Below are positions 1 to 5,369 of a stretch of DNA of 10,486 nt, piece after piece. The translations under genes and the position numbers were made by a program. The stretch covers positions 1 through 10,486 of the forward strand of contig DAHXMK010000262.1 of the NCBI GenBank assembly GCA_027365515.1, read 5' to 3'. The stretch is from Candidatus Aminicenantota bacterium (GTDB lineage Bacteria > Acidobacteriota > UBA4820 > DSQY01). The stretch's first letter is position 1; each line of letters starts with the position of its first letter. The notes below the pieces were generated by a model. The model saw only the letters and a list, made by a program, of their open reading frames with translations. It ran no database searches and was not told the DNA's origin.

Positions 1-458
1 CAGGCGTCCTCGCAGATCAAAATGCCGATATTTCCAAAGCGGGTCGAGACGACGCCGAACCTGTTACCCGCGGCGAAATAGCGCCCCTCGTCGAACATTC
101 CGTAGGTCGGCAGGTAAACCTTGCGGTGGACGTGGCGCACCTCGCCGCACGAAAGGTAAACCGCCGAATTGTAGAAGAGGAAGTCGTTGCTCTGCTCCAC
201 CAAGCCGACGACGATGTCGCGCTCCTTGCTCTCTTTGAGAAGCGGAACAAGGCACGGGTGGCTTCGGACCGGCGCGCCCACTTCGGCAACGAGGTCCTGC
301 AAGAGGTACCCGGTCAGCGAAAGCTCCGGAAAGACGACGATGTCCGCCTTCTTGGCCTCCGGCTTAGCCAGCCACTCGAGATGGGCGTCGAGGTTCCTCG
401 CCACGTTCCCGAGCGCGGGGGCCATCTGTACCAGAGCTATTTTGGGAGCCTCTTCCAT
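1..458 (-). CDS. Carbon-nitrogen hydrolase (nitrilase superfamily), N-terminal part
   Basis: The gene runs off the left edge; about 152 residues are visible. All three catalytic residues of the nitrilase fold are present: Glu45 in VVFPELSLTGY, Lys113 in HRKVYLP, and Cys149 in ILICEDA, at the spacing the family shows. Enzymes of this family hydrolyse amide C-N bonds in the cytoplasm. The LTGYLLQDL segment resembles the glutaminase domain of glutamine-dependent NAD+ synthetase, so the full protein could be either a stand-alone amidase or a NadE-type fusion; the missing C-terminus would decide this. ATG at 458 is preferred because GGAGG (463-467) lies 4-5 nt upstream and the conserved KIALVQM strand starts at residue 6. 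It sits downstream of gdhA on the same strand but behind hairpins and its own candidate promoter, so it is probably a separate transcription unit. Family assignment is firm; substrate is unknown. Confidence 0.88.
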   Translation of the reverse strand, partial: MEEAPKIALVQMAPALGNVARNLDAHLEWLAKPEAKKADIVVFPELSLTGYLLQDLVAEVGAPVRSHPCLVPLLKESKERDIVVGLVEQSNDFLFYNSAVYLSCGEVRHVHRKVYLPTYGMFDEGRYFAAGNRFGVVSTRFGNIGILICEDA

Positions 459-474
459 CACGCCTCCGCCGATG

Positions 475-503
475 AATATACCACTTCGAGGAGAATAGAC
501 CAA
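475..503 (-). promoter_or_regulatory. Candidate sigma70 promoter of the carbon-nitrogen hydrolase
   Basis: On the minus strand a TTGGTC box (498-503) and a TATATT box (475-480, 5 of 6 to consensus) are separated by exactly 17 nt. The predicted start of transcription is near 468, giving a very short leader that begins at the GGAGG ribosome-binding site (463-467). The -35 is poor (3 of 6), so this is a tentative call. Confidence 0.4.
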
Positions 504-574
504 GGGCGGCACGCCGTGCGAAAGATAGCCCCTGCCGGCGCGGCGGCGCGCGGTCGCGACATTATGGCGGCCGC

Positions 575-608
575 CAAAAAGAACGCGGCCCGGGTCGCCC
601 CGGGCCGC
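575..608 (-). terminator. Rho-independent terminator-like hairpin
   Basis: A perfect 10-bp G+C stem (585-594 with 599-608, sequence GCGGCCCGGG) closes a 4-nt loop. On the minus strand it is followed by GTTCTTTTTGG, a T-rich tract of the kind intrinsic terminators use. It would stop minus-strand transcription coming from gdhA or from the structured spacer before the downstream hydrolase promoter. Confidence 0.55.
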
Positions 609-806
609 AGCCTTGATACATCAAATGATTCAGCGGAGCGGGCCTTCACACGGCCCTAGCCTCCGCGTTTTCACAATTCTGACGCCCGTAATGCTGACGT
701 CTTAACGAAGAGGGCCTCCGAAGTGGGGATGGGTGAGCAGCGAGGCCGAAGCCCTGGGAACTCATGCAAAACCATCCCTCCAGGGTTGGCTTTGCCAAGC
801 CGAGCG
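609..806. other. Structured intergenic stretch, no convincing gene
   Basis: Nearly 200 bp between the two hairpins hold no protein gene I would call. On the plus strand GGGATGG (near 727) can pair with CCATCCC (near 773), enclosing a GTGAG/CTCAT helix and a GGC-CGAA-GCC hairpin. A further TTGGC-TTT-GCCAA hairpin lies at 786-798. On the minus strand two overlapping short open frames of 34 and 39 codons begin at ATG behind GGAGGG. I do not recognise a riboswitch class. A structured RNA or a dispersed repeat are both possible. Confidence 0.3.
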
Positions 807-850
807 CTGAGCGGGAAGGGGCCAACCCCTTCCCGCTCAGTTTATTATAT
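807..850. terminator. Strong hairpin at the 3' end of gdhA, possibly bidirectional
   Basis: A perfect 15-bp stem (807-821 with 826-840) closes a CCAA loop 12 nt beyond the gdhA stop codon. On the plus strand it is followed by TTTATTATAT and so looks like an intrinsic terminator for transcription toward gdhA. On the minus strand the same A+T tract precedes the stem, and no U run follows it, so for gdhA it may act as a 3'-end stabilising hairpin, with the second hairpin at 585-608 doing the termination. Confidence 0.65.
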
Positions 851-852
851 CG

Positions 853-2139
853 TCACACCCAGCCGCGCTTCTTGCAGGCTTCGGCGACGCGGCCGATGGC
901 GATCATGTAGGCGGCGTCCCTGGTGAAGACCTTCTTCTTGCGGGCCAGCTCGGAGACGGCGGCGAACGCGCTCGTCATCTTGTCGTCGAGTTTCTGAAGG
1001 ACCTCTTCCTTCGTCCAGAAGTAGTTCATGTTGCACTGCACCTGCTCGAAATAGGAGCAGGTGACGCCGCCGGCGTTGCAGAGGAAGTCGGGGATAAGGA
1101 AAATGCCCTTCTTCTTGATGACTTCGTCGGCCTCGGGGGTCGTCGGGCCGTTCGCGCCTTCGGCTATGACCTTCACGGATGACTTGATCTTGCCGACGTT
1201 TTCGGCGTTGATCATGTTTTCCTGCGCGGCGGGGACGAGCACGGTCACTTCCTGCTCGATCCAGGCGTCGCCGGGAAGCTTTTCCCAGCCGTAGGACTTG
1301 GCCTTCGCCTGGTCAATCGTGCCGAACTTGTCAACGGCGGCCATCAGCTTCTCGAACTTGATGCCGTCCTTGCACTTGTAGGTGTAGGCCTTCTTGTCCT
1401 TCTGGTCCCAGCAGGCGATCGCGATTACTTTGCCGCCGAGCTGTTCGAAGAGGTCGAGAGTGTACTGGGCGACGTTTCCGGAGCCCTGGATGGCAGCGGT
1501 CGCGCCCTTGATCTTGATGCCAAGCTCTTTCATCGCTTCGCGGATGTGGTAAACGACGCCGTAGCCGGTCGCTTCGGTGCGGCCGAGCGAGCCGCCGAGG
1601 CCTACAGGCTTGCCGGTGATGAAGCCGGGGAGATGCTCGCCGCGGATCTTCTCCAGCTCGTCCATCATCCAGACCATGTGCTGGCCGTTGGTCATGACGT
1701 CGGGGGCCGGAACGTCCTGGAGCGGGCCGACGTTGCGCGCGACCTGGCGGACCCAGCCGCGGCAGATGCCTTCCTGCTCGCGGTCGGAAAGGTTGTGCGG
1801 GTCGCAGATGACGCCGCCCTTGCCGCCGCCCAGCGGGATGTCCACAACCGCGCACTTCCAGGTCATCCAGGTAGCCAGCGCGCGGACGGTGTCAACGGTC
1901 TCCTGGGGATGGAAGCGGATGCCGCCCTTGGCCGGTCCCCTCGCGTCGTTGTGCTGGACCCTGAATCCCCTGAAGACCTTCACCTTGCCGTCGTCCATGC
2001 GGACGGGAATCGTGAAGTGATATTCCCGCATCGGATTGCGCAGAAGCTCCCTGGTGCCCTGGTCCAGGCCGAGCTTCTCGGCCACGTTGTCGAACTGGGC
2101 CTGCGCCATCGCGAACGGGTTGAAGTTTTTCTTCTCCAT
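853..2139 (-). CDS. gdhA: NAD(P)-dependent glutamate dehydrogenase
   Basis: The enzyme interconverts glutamate and 2-oxoglutarate plus ammonium in the cytoplasm, joining nitrogen and carbon metabolism. The 428 residues match the usual length of the hexameric bacterial enzyme. Substrate and catalytic residues are all visible: Lys71 in GPAKGGIRFHP, Lys95, the catalytic Lys107 in PLGGGKGGV, and Asp147 in PAPDVMT. These sit at a constant offset of 18 from the positions I recall for the Clostridium symbiosum enzyme (89, 113, 125, 165). The NAD(P)-binding Rossmann motif GSGNVA is at 219-224, and the C-terminal NAGGVTCSYFE segment is conserved. ATG at 2139 follows AAGGAG at about 7 nt. It is monocistronic by layout, with its own promoter near 2307-2336, a leader of about 160 nt and a strong hairpin after the stop. 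Leu/Phe/Val dehydrogenases are the alternative, but length and motifs favour glutamate. Cofactor preference cannot be read with confidence. Confidence 0.95.
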   Translation of the reverse strand: MEKKNFNPFAMAQAQFDNVAEKLGLDQGTRELLRNPMREYHFTIPVRMDDGKVKVFRGFRVQHNDARGPAKGGIRFHPQETVDTVRALATWMTWKCAVVDIPLGGGKGGVICDPHNLSDREQEGICRGWVRQVARNVGPLQDVPAPDVMTNGQHMVWMMDELEKIRGEHLPGFITGKPVGLGGSLGRTEATGYGVVYHIREAMKELGIKIKGATAAIQGSGNVAQYTLDLFEQLGGKVIAIACWDQKDKKAYTYKCKDGIKFEKLMAAVDKFGTIDQAKAKSYGWEKLPGDAWIEQEVTVLVPAAQENMINAENVGKIKSSVKVIAEGANGPTTPEADEVIKKKGIFLIPDFLCNAGGVTCSYFEQVQCNMNYFWTKEEVLQKLDDKMTSAFAAVSELARKKKVFTRDAAYMIAIGRVAEACKKRGWV

Positions 2140-2306
2140 AACCGCTCTCCTTTTACATATCTTGCACCGGATGCCTTGCAGAGGCCGTACCCAAGACGGG
2201 CAGGGACTCCCCTGAAAGACTCGCTCCGAATTTTGCGGCCGCTGATCTTAATGCCCCCGTAACGGTATAAAAGAACCTGCTTTCCGCCGGTTCGCCACAG
2301 GTTATA

Positions 2307-2336
2307 AAGATAACAAAGGCGCGCTTTGACTGTCAA
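2307..2336 (-). promoter_or_regulatory. Probable sigma70 promoter of gdhA
   Basis: On the minus strand a perfect TTGACA (2331-2336) is followed, after 17 or 18 nt, by TTATCT (2308-2313) or TATCTT (2307-2312). Transcription would start near 2300, leaving an untranslated leader of about 160 nt before the gdhA ATG. The leader contains no riboswitch that I recognise. Confidence 0.6.
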
Positions 2337-2341
2337 GAAAC

Positions 2342-2381
2342 AAAGAAGCAGCCCCCCCGCCTGGGGCATTCCACCCAGGCG
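2342..2381 (-). terminator. Hairpin between the cassette array and gdhA, possible terminator
   Basis: An 8-bp stem (CGCCTGGG 2358-2365 with CCCAGGCG 2374-2381) closes an 8-nt loop. On the minus strand it is followed by a G run and then by TGCTTCTTTGTTTCTT. It lies after the last minus-strand cassette gene and just before the gdhA -35 box, where a terminator would be useful. The interposed G run makes it a weak intrinsic terminator; it may simply be a repeat. Confidence 0.35.
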
Positions 2382-2397
2382 CGGATGAAGCATAGAC

Positions 2398-2432
2398 GTG
2401 AGAAGTGAGCCGTGAGTGGTGAGTAGTGAGAG
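2398..2432 (-). repeat. Heptanucleotide tandem repeat (NNCTCAC type)
   Basis: Five consecutive 7-mers of the form GTGAGNN on the plus strand (GTGAGAA, GTGAGCC, GTGAGTG, GTGAGTA, GTGAGAG), which read NNCTCAC on the minus strand. Less regular copies continue to about 2456. Related arrays occur at 5280, 7097 and 7549, on the opposite strand. Confidence 0.75.
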
Positions 2433-2508
2433 AGTTAGAAGGTGAGAGAGTGAAAAGACTTCGAGGACCCGCACCCCAAAGCGTGACTGAATCCAATACA
2501 ACTGGCTG

Positions 2509-2515
2509 TTAGGCG
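2509..2515 (-). other. Partial attC core (R'' type) ending the minus-strand array
   Basis: GCCTAAC on the minus strand fits the RYYYAAC core exactly and follows the HD-domain gene by 16 nt. The usual GTTGCAGCGG arm does not follow, and no matching GTTRRRY core is evident before the heptanucleotide repeat. The site may therefore be truncated or degraded. Confidence 0.4.
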
Positions 2516-2531
2516 GCTAAATCAAGTGACC

Positions 2532-3062
2532 TTACCAACGAACCATTGGGAGCGGGCGCAAAGGCGTGCGAAGGGACTGCCTGCCCGTGAGTTGCAGAAG
2601 ACGACGATGGAATCCTGCATTGGGGAGCTCGGCCTTTGTTTGGCGGACAAACTTGGAGGATAGCGAATAGCGGACAGCGCCGAGCGAAACGTCCACAAGG
2701 TCAGCTTTGCGGAGTGTCTCGACGGACGCTAAGAAAGCACCGCGATAGGGACGGAGCTTGTGGTGATTGACGATTATCGCCTCGACCTCGGGCACGAGCG
2801 ATAAGCTGCTTGAGGACTGGAGGTAGTCGCGAGCAAGGTTAACGGACGGAGCGAGATAATCGAATGTCCGGTCCGACCAGATGCCAAGATCATGGAAGGC
2901 AGCGGCGACAAGCACGGATTGAGGACAGTCACCAGCCAATGCCTGGTAGAAGAGGAGAACGCGTGAGACATGGTTTAAGTAGGCAAGGTGATCATCCCCG
3001 AGCTCTTTAGCATGAGCTTCGAGAATTTTAGCGACTGTGGGGAAGCCCGGAGCAGAGTTCAT
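2532..3062 (-). CDS. HD-domain protein, putative metal-dependent phosphohydrolase (cassette D)
   Basis: A 176-residue single-domain protein with the complete metal-ligand set of the HD superfamily: His31 in NHVSRV, the His57-Asp58 dyad in AAAFHDLGIWSD, the NHH segment at 99-101, and Asp121 in RKADLVD. Family members hydrolyse phosphodiester or phosphomonoester bonds, often in nucleotides. The substrate here cannot be inferred. There is no signal peptide or membrane segment, so it should be cytosolic. ATG at 3062 is chosen because AAGGG lies about 6 nt upstream and the protein begins immediately after the attC-like site; the longer upstream frame crosses that site and is unlikely to be translated. 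It is the last gene of the minus-strand array and ends with TAA 16 nt before a GCCTAAC core. HD proteins are frequent passengers in cassette arrays. It is not similar enough to the nearby RNase Y HD domain to be a copy of it. Confidence 0.8.
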   Translation of the reverse strand: MNSAPGFPTVAKILEAHAKELGDDHLAYLNHVSRVLLFYQALAGDCPQSVLVAAAFHDLGIWSDRTFDYLAPSVNLARDYLQSSSSLSLVPEVEAIIVNHHKLRPYRGAFLASVETLRKADLVDVSLGAVRYSLSSKFVRQTKAELPNAGFHRRLLQLTGRQSLRTPLRPLPMVRW

Positions 3063-3078
3063 TTGATCCCTTCGGCAA

Positions 3079-3204
3079 CCTGAACCCGCGTGCAACGGGC
3101 CGGGAAAAGCTAAGCGTGATAAGCCTTTGGTACATTGGGCTCCTTGGAAAGGCATTGCGTGCAGCAAACACTCCGCCCTGATCCGCTGCCACTGCTGGTT
3201 AGGC
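3079..3204 (-). other. attC-like recombination site between cassettes C and D
   Basis: On the minus strand the site opens with a perfect GCCTAAC core (3198-3204), continues with GTGGCAGCGGA as at the other sites, and closes with CCGTTGCACGCGGG before a GTTCAGG core (3079-3085). Its 126 bp lie within the known attC size range. The closing core departs from GTTRRRY, so strand-exchange competence is uncertain. Confidence 0.55.
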
Positions 3205-3687
3205 CTTCCTATCTGCCCTAGCGAGGACAACCGTAAGAACATTAGTTGCTAGCAGAGCGCCGCCATTAGCTAGTGTAGGAAACCATTTTAGTGCTGGATC
3301 AAAGTTGTCCCAGATGTTTGGTGCATAGGTCAGCATGAACGAAGGAACAGCGGCGGCAGCGGACAAACCGAAGCAGGCAACAGCTATTAGAAGCATGTTC
3401 CCAACATTGAATTTGGCGTTTCCCAATGACACGCGCTCCCAGATGTATTGAAGAAACCAAGCGGCCAATGCCAGAACCAGCGACAATAAGGGCCATACCA
3501 AGTATTCACGTTTCTGCCAGGGATCGGCGAGCGATAAGCCTGGATAATACTCTTGTGCATCCGCTAGGCCGCCGAGGTATCTTAGATGCCCGAACACGTT
3601 AGTGATTATGAACGCTAATACAGCGCAGAAAAGCGCCCGACGCATACCAGTTGCTAACATTGACGAGCGCATCTGTTCTTTTGGCAT
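3199..3687 (-). CDS. Four-helix integral membrane protein of unknown function (cassette C)
   Basis: I do not recognise the family. Up to 162 residues contain four hydrophobic segments: ALFCAVLAFIITNVFGHL near 18-36, LVWPLLSLVLALAAWFL near 60-76, LLIAVACFGLSAAAAVPSFM near 94-113, and ALLATNVLTVVLA near the C-terminus. Short charged loops separate them, so an inner-membrane protein is expected. The first ATG inside the cassette (3687) follows the GTTGGGC core directly, with no Shine-Dalgarno sequence; starts at 3672, 3660 and 3645 are also open and equally unsupported. The longer frame to 3783 would read across the attC-like site and is rejected. The stop codon TAA lies within the next GCCTAAC core, so the frame fills the cassette from core to core. 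Without its own ribosome-binding site, expression may depend on read-through and re-initiation from the upstream cassette. Confidence 0.7.
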   Translation of the reverse strand: MPKEQMRSSMLATGMRRALFCAVLAFIITNVFGHLRYLGGLADAQEYYPGLSLADPWQKREYLVWPLLSLVLALAAWFLQYIWERVSLGNAKFNVGNMLLIAVACFGLSAAAAVPSFMLTYAPNIWDNFDPALKWFPTLANGGALLATNVLTVVLARADRKA

Positions 3688-3801
3688 GCCCAACGCCCGC
3701 GTGCAGCGGCTGGCACCATTATGGAGGACCTGGGGTGCGGAGAGCAAGCCGCGATGGGGTGCCAACTCCGTATTCCGGTCCACCGCAATGCTTTGTCAGG
3801 C
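3688..3801 (-). other. attC-like recombination site between cassettes B and C
   Basis: 114 bp bounded on the minus strand by GCCTGAC (3795-3801) and a perfect GTTGGGC core (3688-3694). The arms read GCATTGCGGTGGACCGG and CCGCTGCACGCGGGCG and are partly complementary. The site shares with the next one upstream the 15-mer CATTATGGAGGACCT (3717-3731 and 4320-4334, plus strand) and much of its arm sequence, which is what repeated attC sites within one array show. Confidence 0.65.
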
Positions 3802-4272
3802 ACTGCCATCTTCTTCTGTCAGCGTCATGTTGAGTTCTGGAGCCGACGCACGGTGCTGTTGCAGGTCGGCTTCATTGACTACCAATGTGCCTCCTACCAG
3901 GTCGCCTATTCTCTGCTTTCTGCGAGTAAGCATGGCAACTGCTATTGCTGGTATTGCCCCGAACAGGAACATATTCGCCTCAAGGACTCTCGTCACTGTA
4001 CGCATTAGCGCGCCTTGCATAGAACACCTCGCGCCGTTTACCGAAACCACGATCATCTTCATAGCCTTCTTGCCCACGGTTCTGGACCATAACCATTCTT
4101 GGACAAAGAAGTACCCCAAATAGACAGAGCACAAGACGAAGTATCTGAGGGGGGAATTAAGGCCGGGCGACTTGGCGGCGACTAAGATTGACAGTATAGC
4201 GGCCAGCAAATTGTCTATGCCCGCCGCGATCAATCTTTCTTTCGAAACACGCCCAATCAGCTCAGCCATCAT
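3796..4272 (-). CDS. RDD-family membrane protein (cassette B)
   Basis: The 158 residues match the RDD domain (named after conserved Arg and Asp residues) from end to end. Visible are Arg13 and Asp20 in RLIAAGIDNLL, a VGKKAMKMIVVSVNG segment near 66-80, RTVTRVL near 91-97, and the closing RKQRIGDLVGGTLVV near 117-131. Three hydrophobic stretches are predicted: about 14-33, 43-63 and 98-115. RDD proteins are small inner-membrane proteins, some proposed to act as transporters, for example in Na+/H+ exchange, but most are uncharacterised. The start is either ATG 4272 or the adjacent ATG 4269; AAGGA upstream is better spaced (7 nt) for 4269. The TGA stop lies inside the GCCTGAC core of the following attC-like site. 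Family assignment is confident; the physiological role is not known. Confidence 0.85.
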   Translation of the reverse strand: MMAELIGRVSKERLIAAGIDNLLAAILSILVAAKSPGLNSPLRYFVLCSVYLGYFFVQEWLWSRTVGKKAMKMIVVSVNGARCSMQGALMRTVTRVLEANMFLFGAIPAIAVAMLTRRKQRIGDLVGGTLVVNEADLQQHRASAPELNMTLTEEDGSA

Positions 4273-4290
4273 CGCTTCCTTTATAGCGGC

Positions 4291-4400
4291 GCCAGACGCC
4301 CGCGTTCAGCGGCCAGCAACATTATGGAGGACCTCCGGCGCGGAGGCAATCCCGCGAAGAGTTTCCCGCTCCGCATACCGGTCCGCTGCAACGCATTAGC
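4291..4400 (-). other. attC-like recombination site between cassettes A and B
   Basis: Exactly 110 bp from the GCTAATG core (R'' side, 4394-4400) to GTCTGGC (4291-4297) on the minus strand. The outer arm GCGTTGCAGCGG pairs with CCGCTGAACGC apart from one unpaired base. Extra-helical bases of this kind are a known feature of folded attC sites. The gene before it ends 9 nt upstream and the next begins 19 nt downstream. Confidence 0.7.
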
Positions 4401-4408
4401 AAGAGGCT

Positions 4409-5041
4409 TCACATGTCATGAAAGCCGTTCACTGCCAGTTCAATGTAGTACTGTTGAACGGGCTCCTTCATGCAACGTAGGGCGGCCTTGAAATGCAACA
4501 TGGCCGTGCGACAATGCTCTGCCATCTGCCGCTGCTCAGACTTGGTCAAGGACATTGCTTCTGGGTGCAAACAACCGGAGCGTATGTCACGAAGGAAGTA
4601 GCGCTTGGCTAATGGCGAAGCATAGTGGTTCTTCTCACCTTGGTAAATCGCCCATTCTAATCGTGCTGGAAGTCGAGCAGGCTCGTGAATCTGGTACGTA
4701 CCCGGACCACCCGCGACGCACATGGATTCTTCGACTTCAAGAAAGGCCGTTCTTAAATCACGGTGGAAGCAACGAACGTGTGGATACCGTTGATCAACTA
4801 TGGATGCCAACACTGCTGCATAAGCGGCGTAGAATTGGTCTATGCAAGCTTCACAATTATCCACGAATGGAGTACAACCGACGCGCCCCACAATGTCGTT
4901 AAAAGCCACTGAAGGAGGCACGGGCTTCTCCATCTCTTGCGTAATACACTGATTGAGGGGAATAGGGGGGACTTCTTGATTGAAGGTAACGGTCGCGAAA
5001 GCAATAACGACTAGAACGGCACTTGCGCCCCGCAGCGTCAT
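4409..5041 (-). CDS. Secreted or periplasmic Cys-rich protein of unknown function (cassette A)
   Basis: I do not recognise the family. The 210-residue protein begins with a short positive end and a hydrophobic run (ASAVLVVIAFATVTF, residues 6-20) that reads as a Sec signal peptide, with cleavage likely soon after residue 20. It holds nine cysteines, all outside the signal, including a C-x5-C-x2-C cluster (CTPFVDNCEAC) near 56-66, consistent with disulfides in the periplasm or outside the cell. No catalytic motif is apparent. ATG 5041 has GAGG about 10 nt upstream and lies 16 nt inside the cassette boundary. It is the first gene of the minus-strand array, about 90 nt downstream of a consensus-like promoter. 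Its cassette ends are near-perfect inverted copies of each other, which supports its status as a mobile unit. Confidence 0.75.
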   Translation of the reverse strand: MTLRGASAVLVVIAFATVTFNQEVPPIPLNQCITQEMEKPVPPSVAFNDIVGRVGCTPFVDNCEACIDQFYAAYAAVLASIVDQRYPHVRCFHRDLRTAFLEVEESMCVAGGPGTYQIHEPARLPARLEWAIYQGEKNHYASPLAKRYFLRDIRSGCLHPEAMSLTKSEQRQMAEHCRTAMLHFKAALRCMKEPVQQYYIELAVNGFHDM

Positions 5042-5051
5042 GATATTGTTA

Positions 5052-5065
5052 CCTCTTGCTAACGC
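5052..5065 (-). other. Cassette core site at the start of the minus-strand array
   Basis: GCGTTAGCAAGAGG on the minus strand contains a GTTAGCA core (5057-5063). Its inverse complement recurs at 4393-4406, after the cassette A gene, with one mismatch in 14. No GTTGCAGCGG-type arm precedes it, so the upstream side is either an unfamiliar attachment site or the relic of one. Confidence 0.6.
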
Positions 5066-5138
5066 GTACTAGATTGCGTACCACTGCGACCACATTGCGG
5101 GCCAACACGACGGCGGAAGCGATCGCTCTCATGGCCCG

Positions 5139-5167
5139 ACTCTATTCTTCTTGCTCCGCGTTGTCAA
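5139..5167 (-). promoter_or_regulatory. Consensus-like promoter facing the minus-strand cassettes
   Basis: On the minus strand TTGACA (5162-5167, 6 of 6) is separated by 17 nt from TAGAGT (5139-5144, 4 of 6). Transcription would start near 5132 and enter cassette A about 90 nt before its ATG. The position matches that of the common promoter of an integron relative to its first cassette, although no integrase or attI is visible. Confidence 0.55.
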
Positions 5168-5168
5168 A

Positions 5169-5200
5169 CGCGGGCGGGGGGGAGAATGCCCCCGCCCGCG
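5169..5200. terminator. Very G+C-rich 12-bp hairpin upstream of the cassette promoter
   Basis: A perfect 12-bp stem (5169-5180 with 5189-5200) closes an 8-nt loop. On the minus strand only three T residues follow before the TTGACA box, so it is a poor intrinsic terminator. It could insulate the promoter, or it may be a copy of the CATTC-loop hairpin seen at 2358-2381. Confidence 0.35.
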
Positions 5201-5214
5201 AGGATTTATAAGCA

Positions 5215-5267
5215 ATCGGCATCTGGAGATGCCTCCTTCAATGTGGGAGGGTTCTCCAGAACCCGAC
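5215..5267. repeat. Two inverted copies of a TGGA-loop hairpin repeat
   Basis: Copy 1, plus strand: GGCATC-TGGA-GATGCC (5218-5233). Copy 2, minus strand: GGGTTC-TGGA-GAACCC (5249-5264). Both have RTC before and TCC after the stem. A third copy is at 7057-7072. Stem bases differ between copies but stay paired. Copy 2 is followed on the plus strand, after 7 nt, by six T residues (5272-5277) and could terminate plus-strand transcription weakly. Confidence 0.7.
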
Positions 5268-5279
5268 AGCATTTTTTAC

Positions 5280-5328
5280 TGCTCACTACTCACGAGCCAC
5301 GAATCACCAACGTCTAATCCCAAGTCAC
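5280..5328 (+). repeat. Heptanucleotide tandem repeat (NNNTCAC type)
   Basis: Seven 7-mers in register: TGCTCAC, TACTCAC, GAGCCAC, GAATCAC, CAACGTC, TAATCCC, AAGTCAC. Five of the seven end in CAC. The first 12 bases of the CTCACTACTCAC core are identical to the array at 2398 read on the minus strand. Confidence 0.65.
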
Positions 5329-5369
5329 CATTCGCGCCCGTGCGCGCCCGTCTCCTTCTAGGAAGGGAA

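Larger units (their letters stand above)
2509..5063 (-). mobile_element. Array of four integron-type gene cassettes without integrase
   Basis: Four genes on the minus strand are separated by attC-like sites at 4291-4400, 3688-3801 and 3079-3204. The array is bounded by a core site at 5057-5063 and a right-type core (GCCTAAC) at 2509-2515. The first unit begins GTTAGCAAGAGG and ends with its inverse complement (13 of 14 bases at 5052-5065 and 4393-4406), the signature of a cassette whose circle was opened between G and TT. All genes are short, unrelated to each other and in the same direction. No tyrosine recombinase of the IntI type is in the window, so this corresponds to a cluster of attC sites lacking an integrase. 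Confidence 0.65.

Noticed and set aside
723..926. 67-codon plus-strand frame in the gdhA 3' region
   Set aside because: It runs through the 15-bp hairpin and into the gdhA coding end; no domain is evident.
1546..2262. Long plus-strand open frame opposite gdhA
   Set aside because: It is a shadow of the G+C-rich third positions of gdhA and has no recognisable domain.
2140..2300. Riboswitch in the gdhA leader
   Set aside because: The leader is about 160 nt, but I found no motif of a known class such as the glutamine-responsive glnA RNA.
2532..3242. Longer start for the HD-domain protein
   Set aside because: It overlaps the attC-like site and the end of cassette C; ATG 3062 has a good ribosome-binding site and precedes the domain.
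3199..3783. Longer start for the four-helix membrane protein
   Set aside because: The extra N-terminus would be translated across the attC-like site at 3688-3801.
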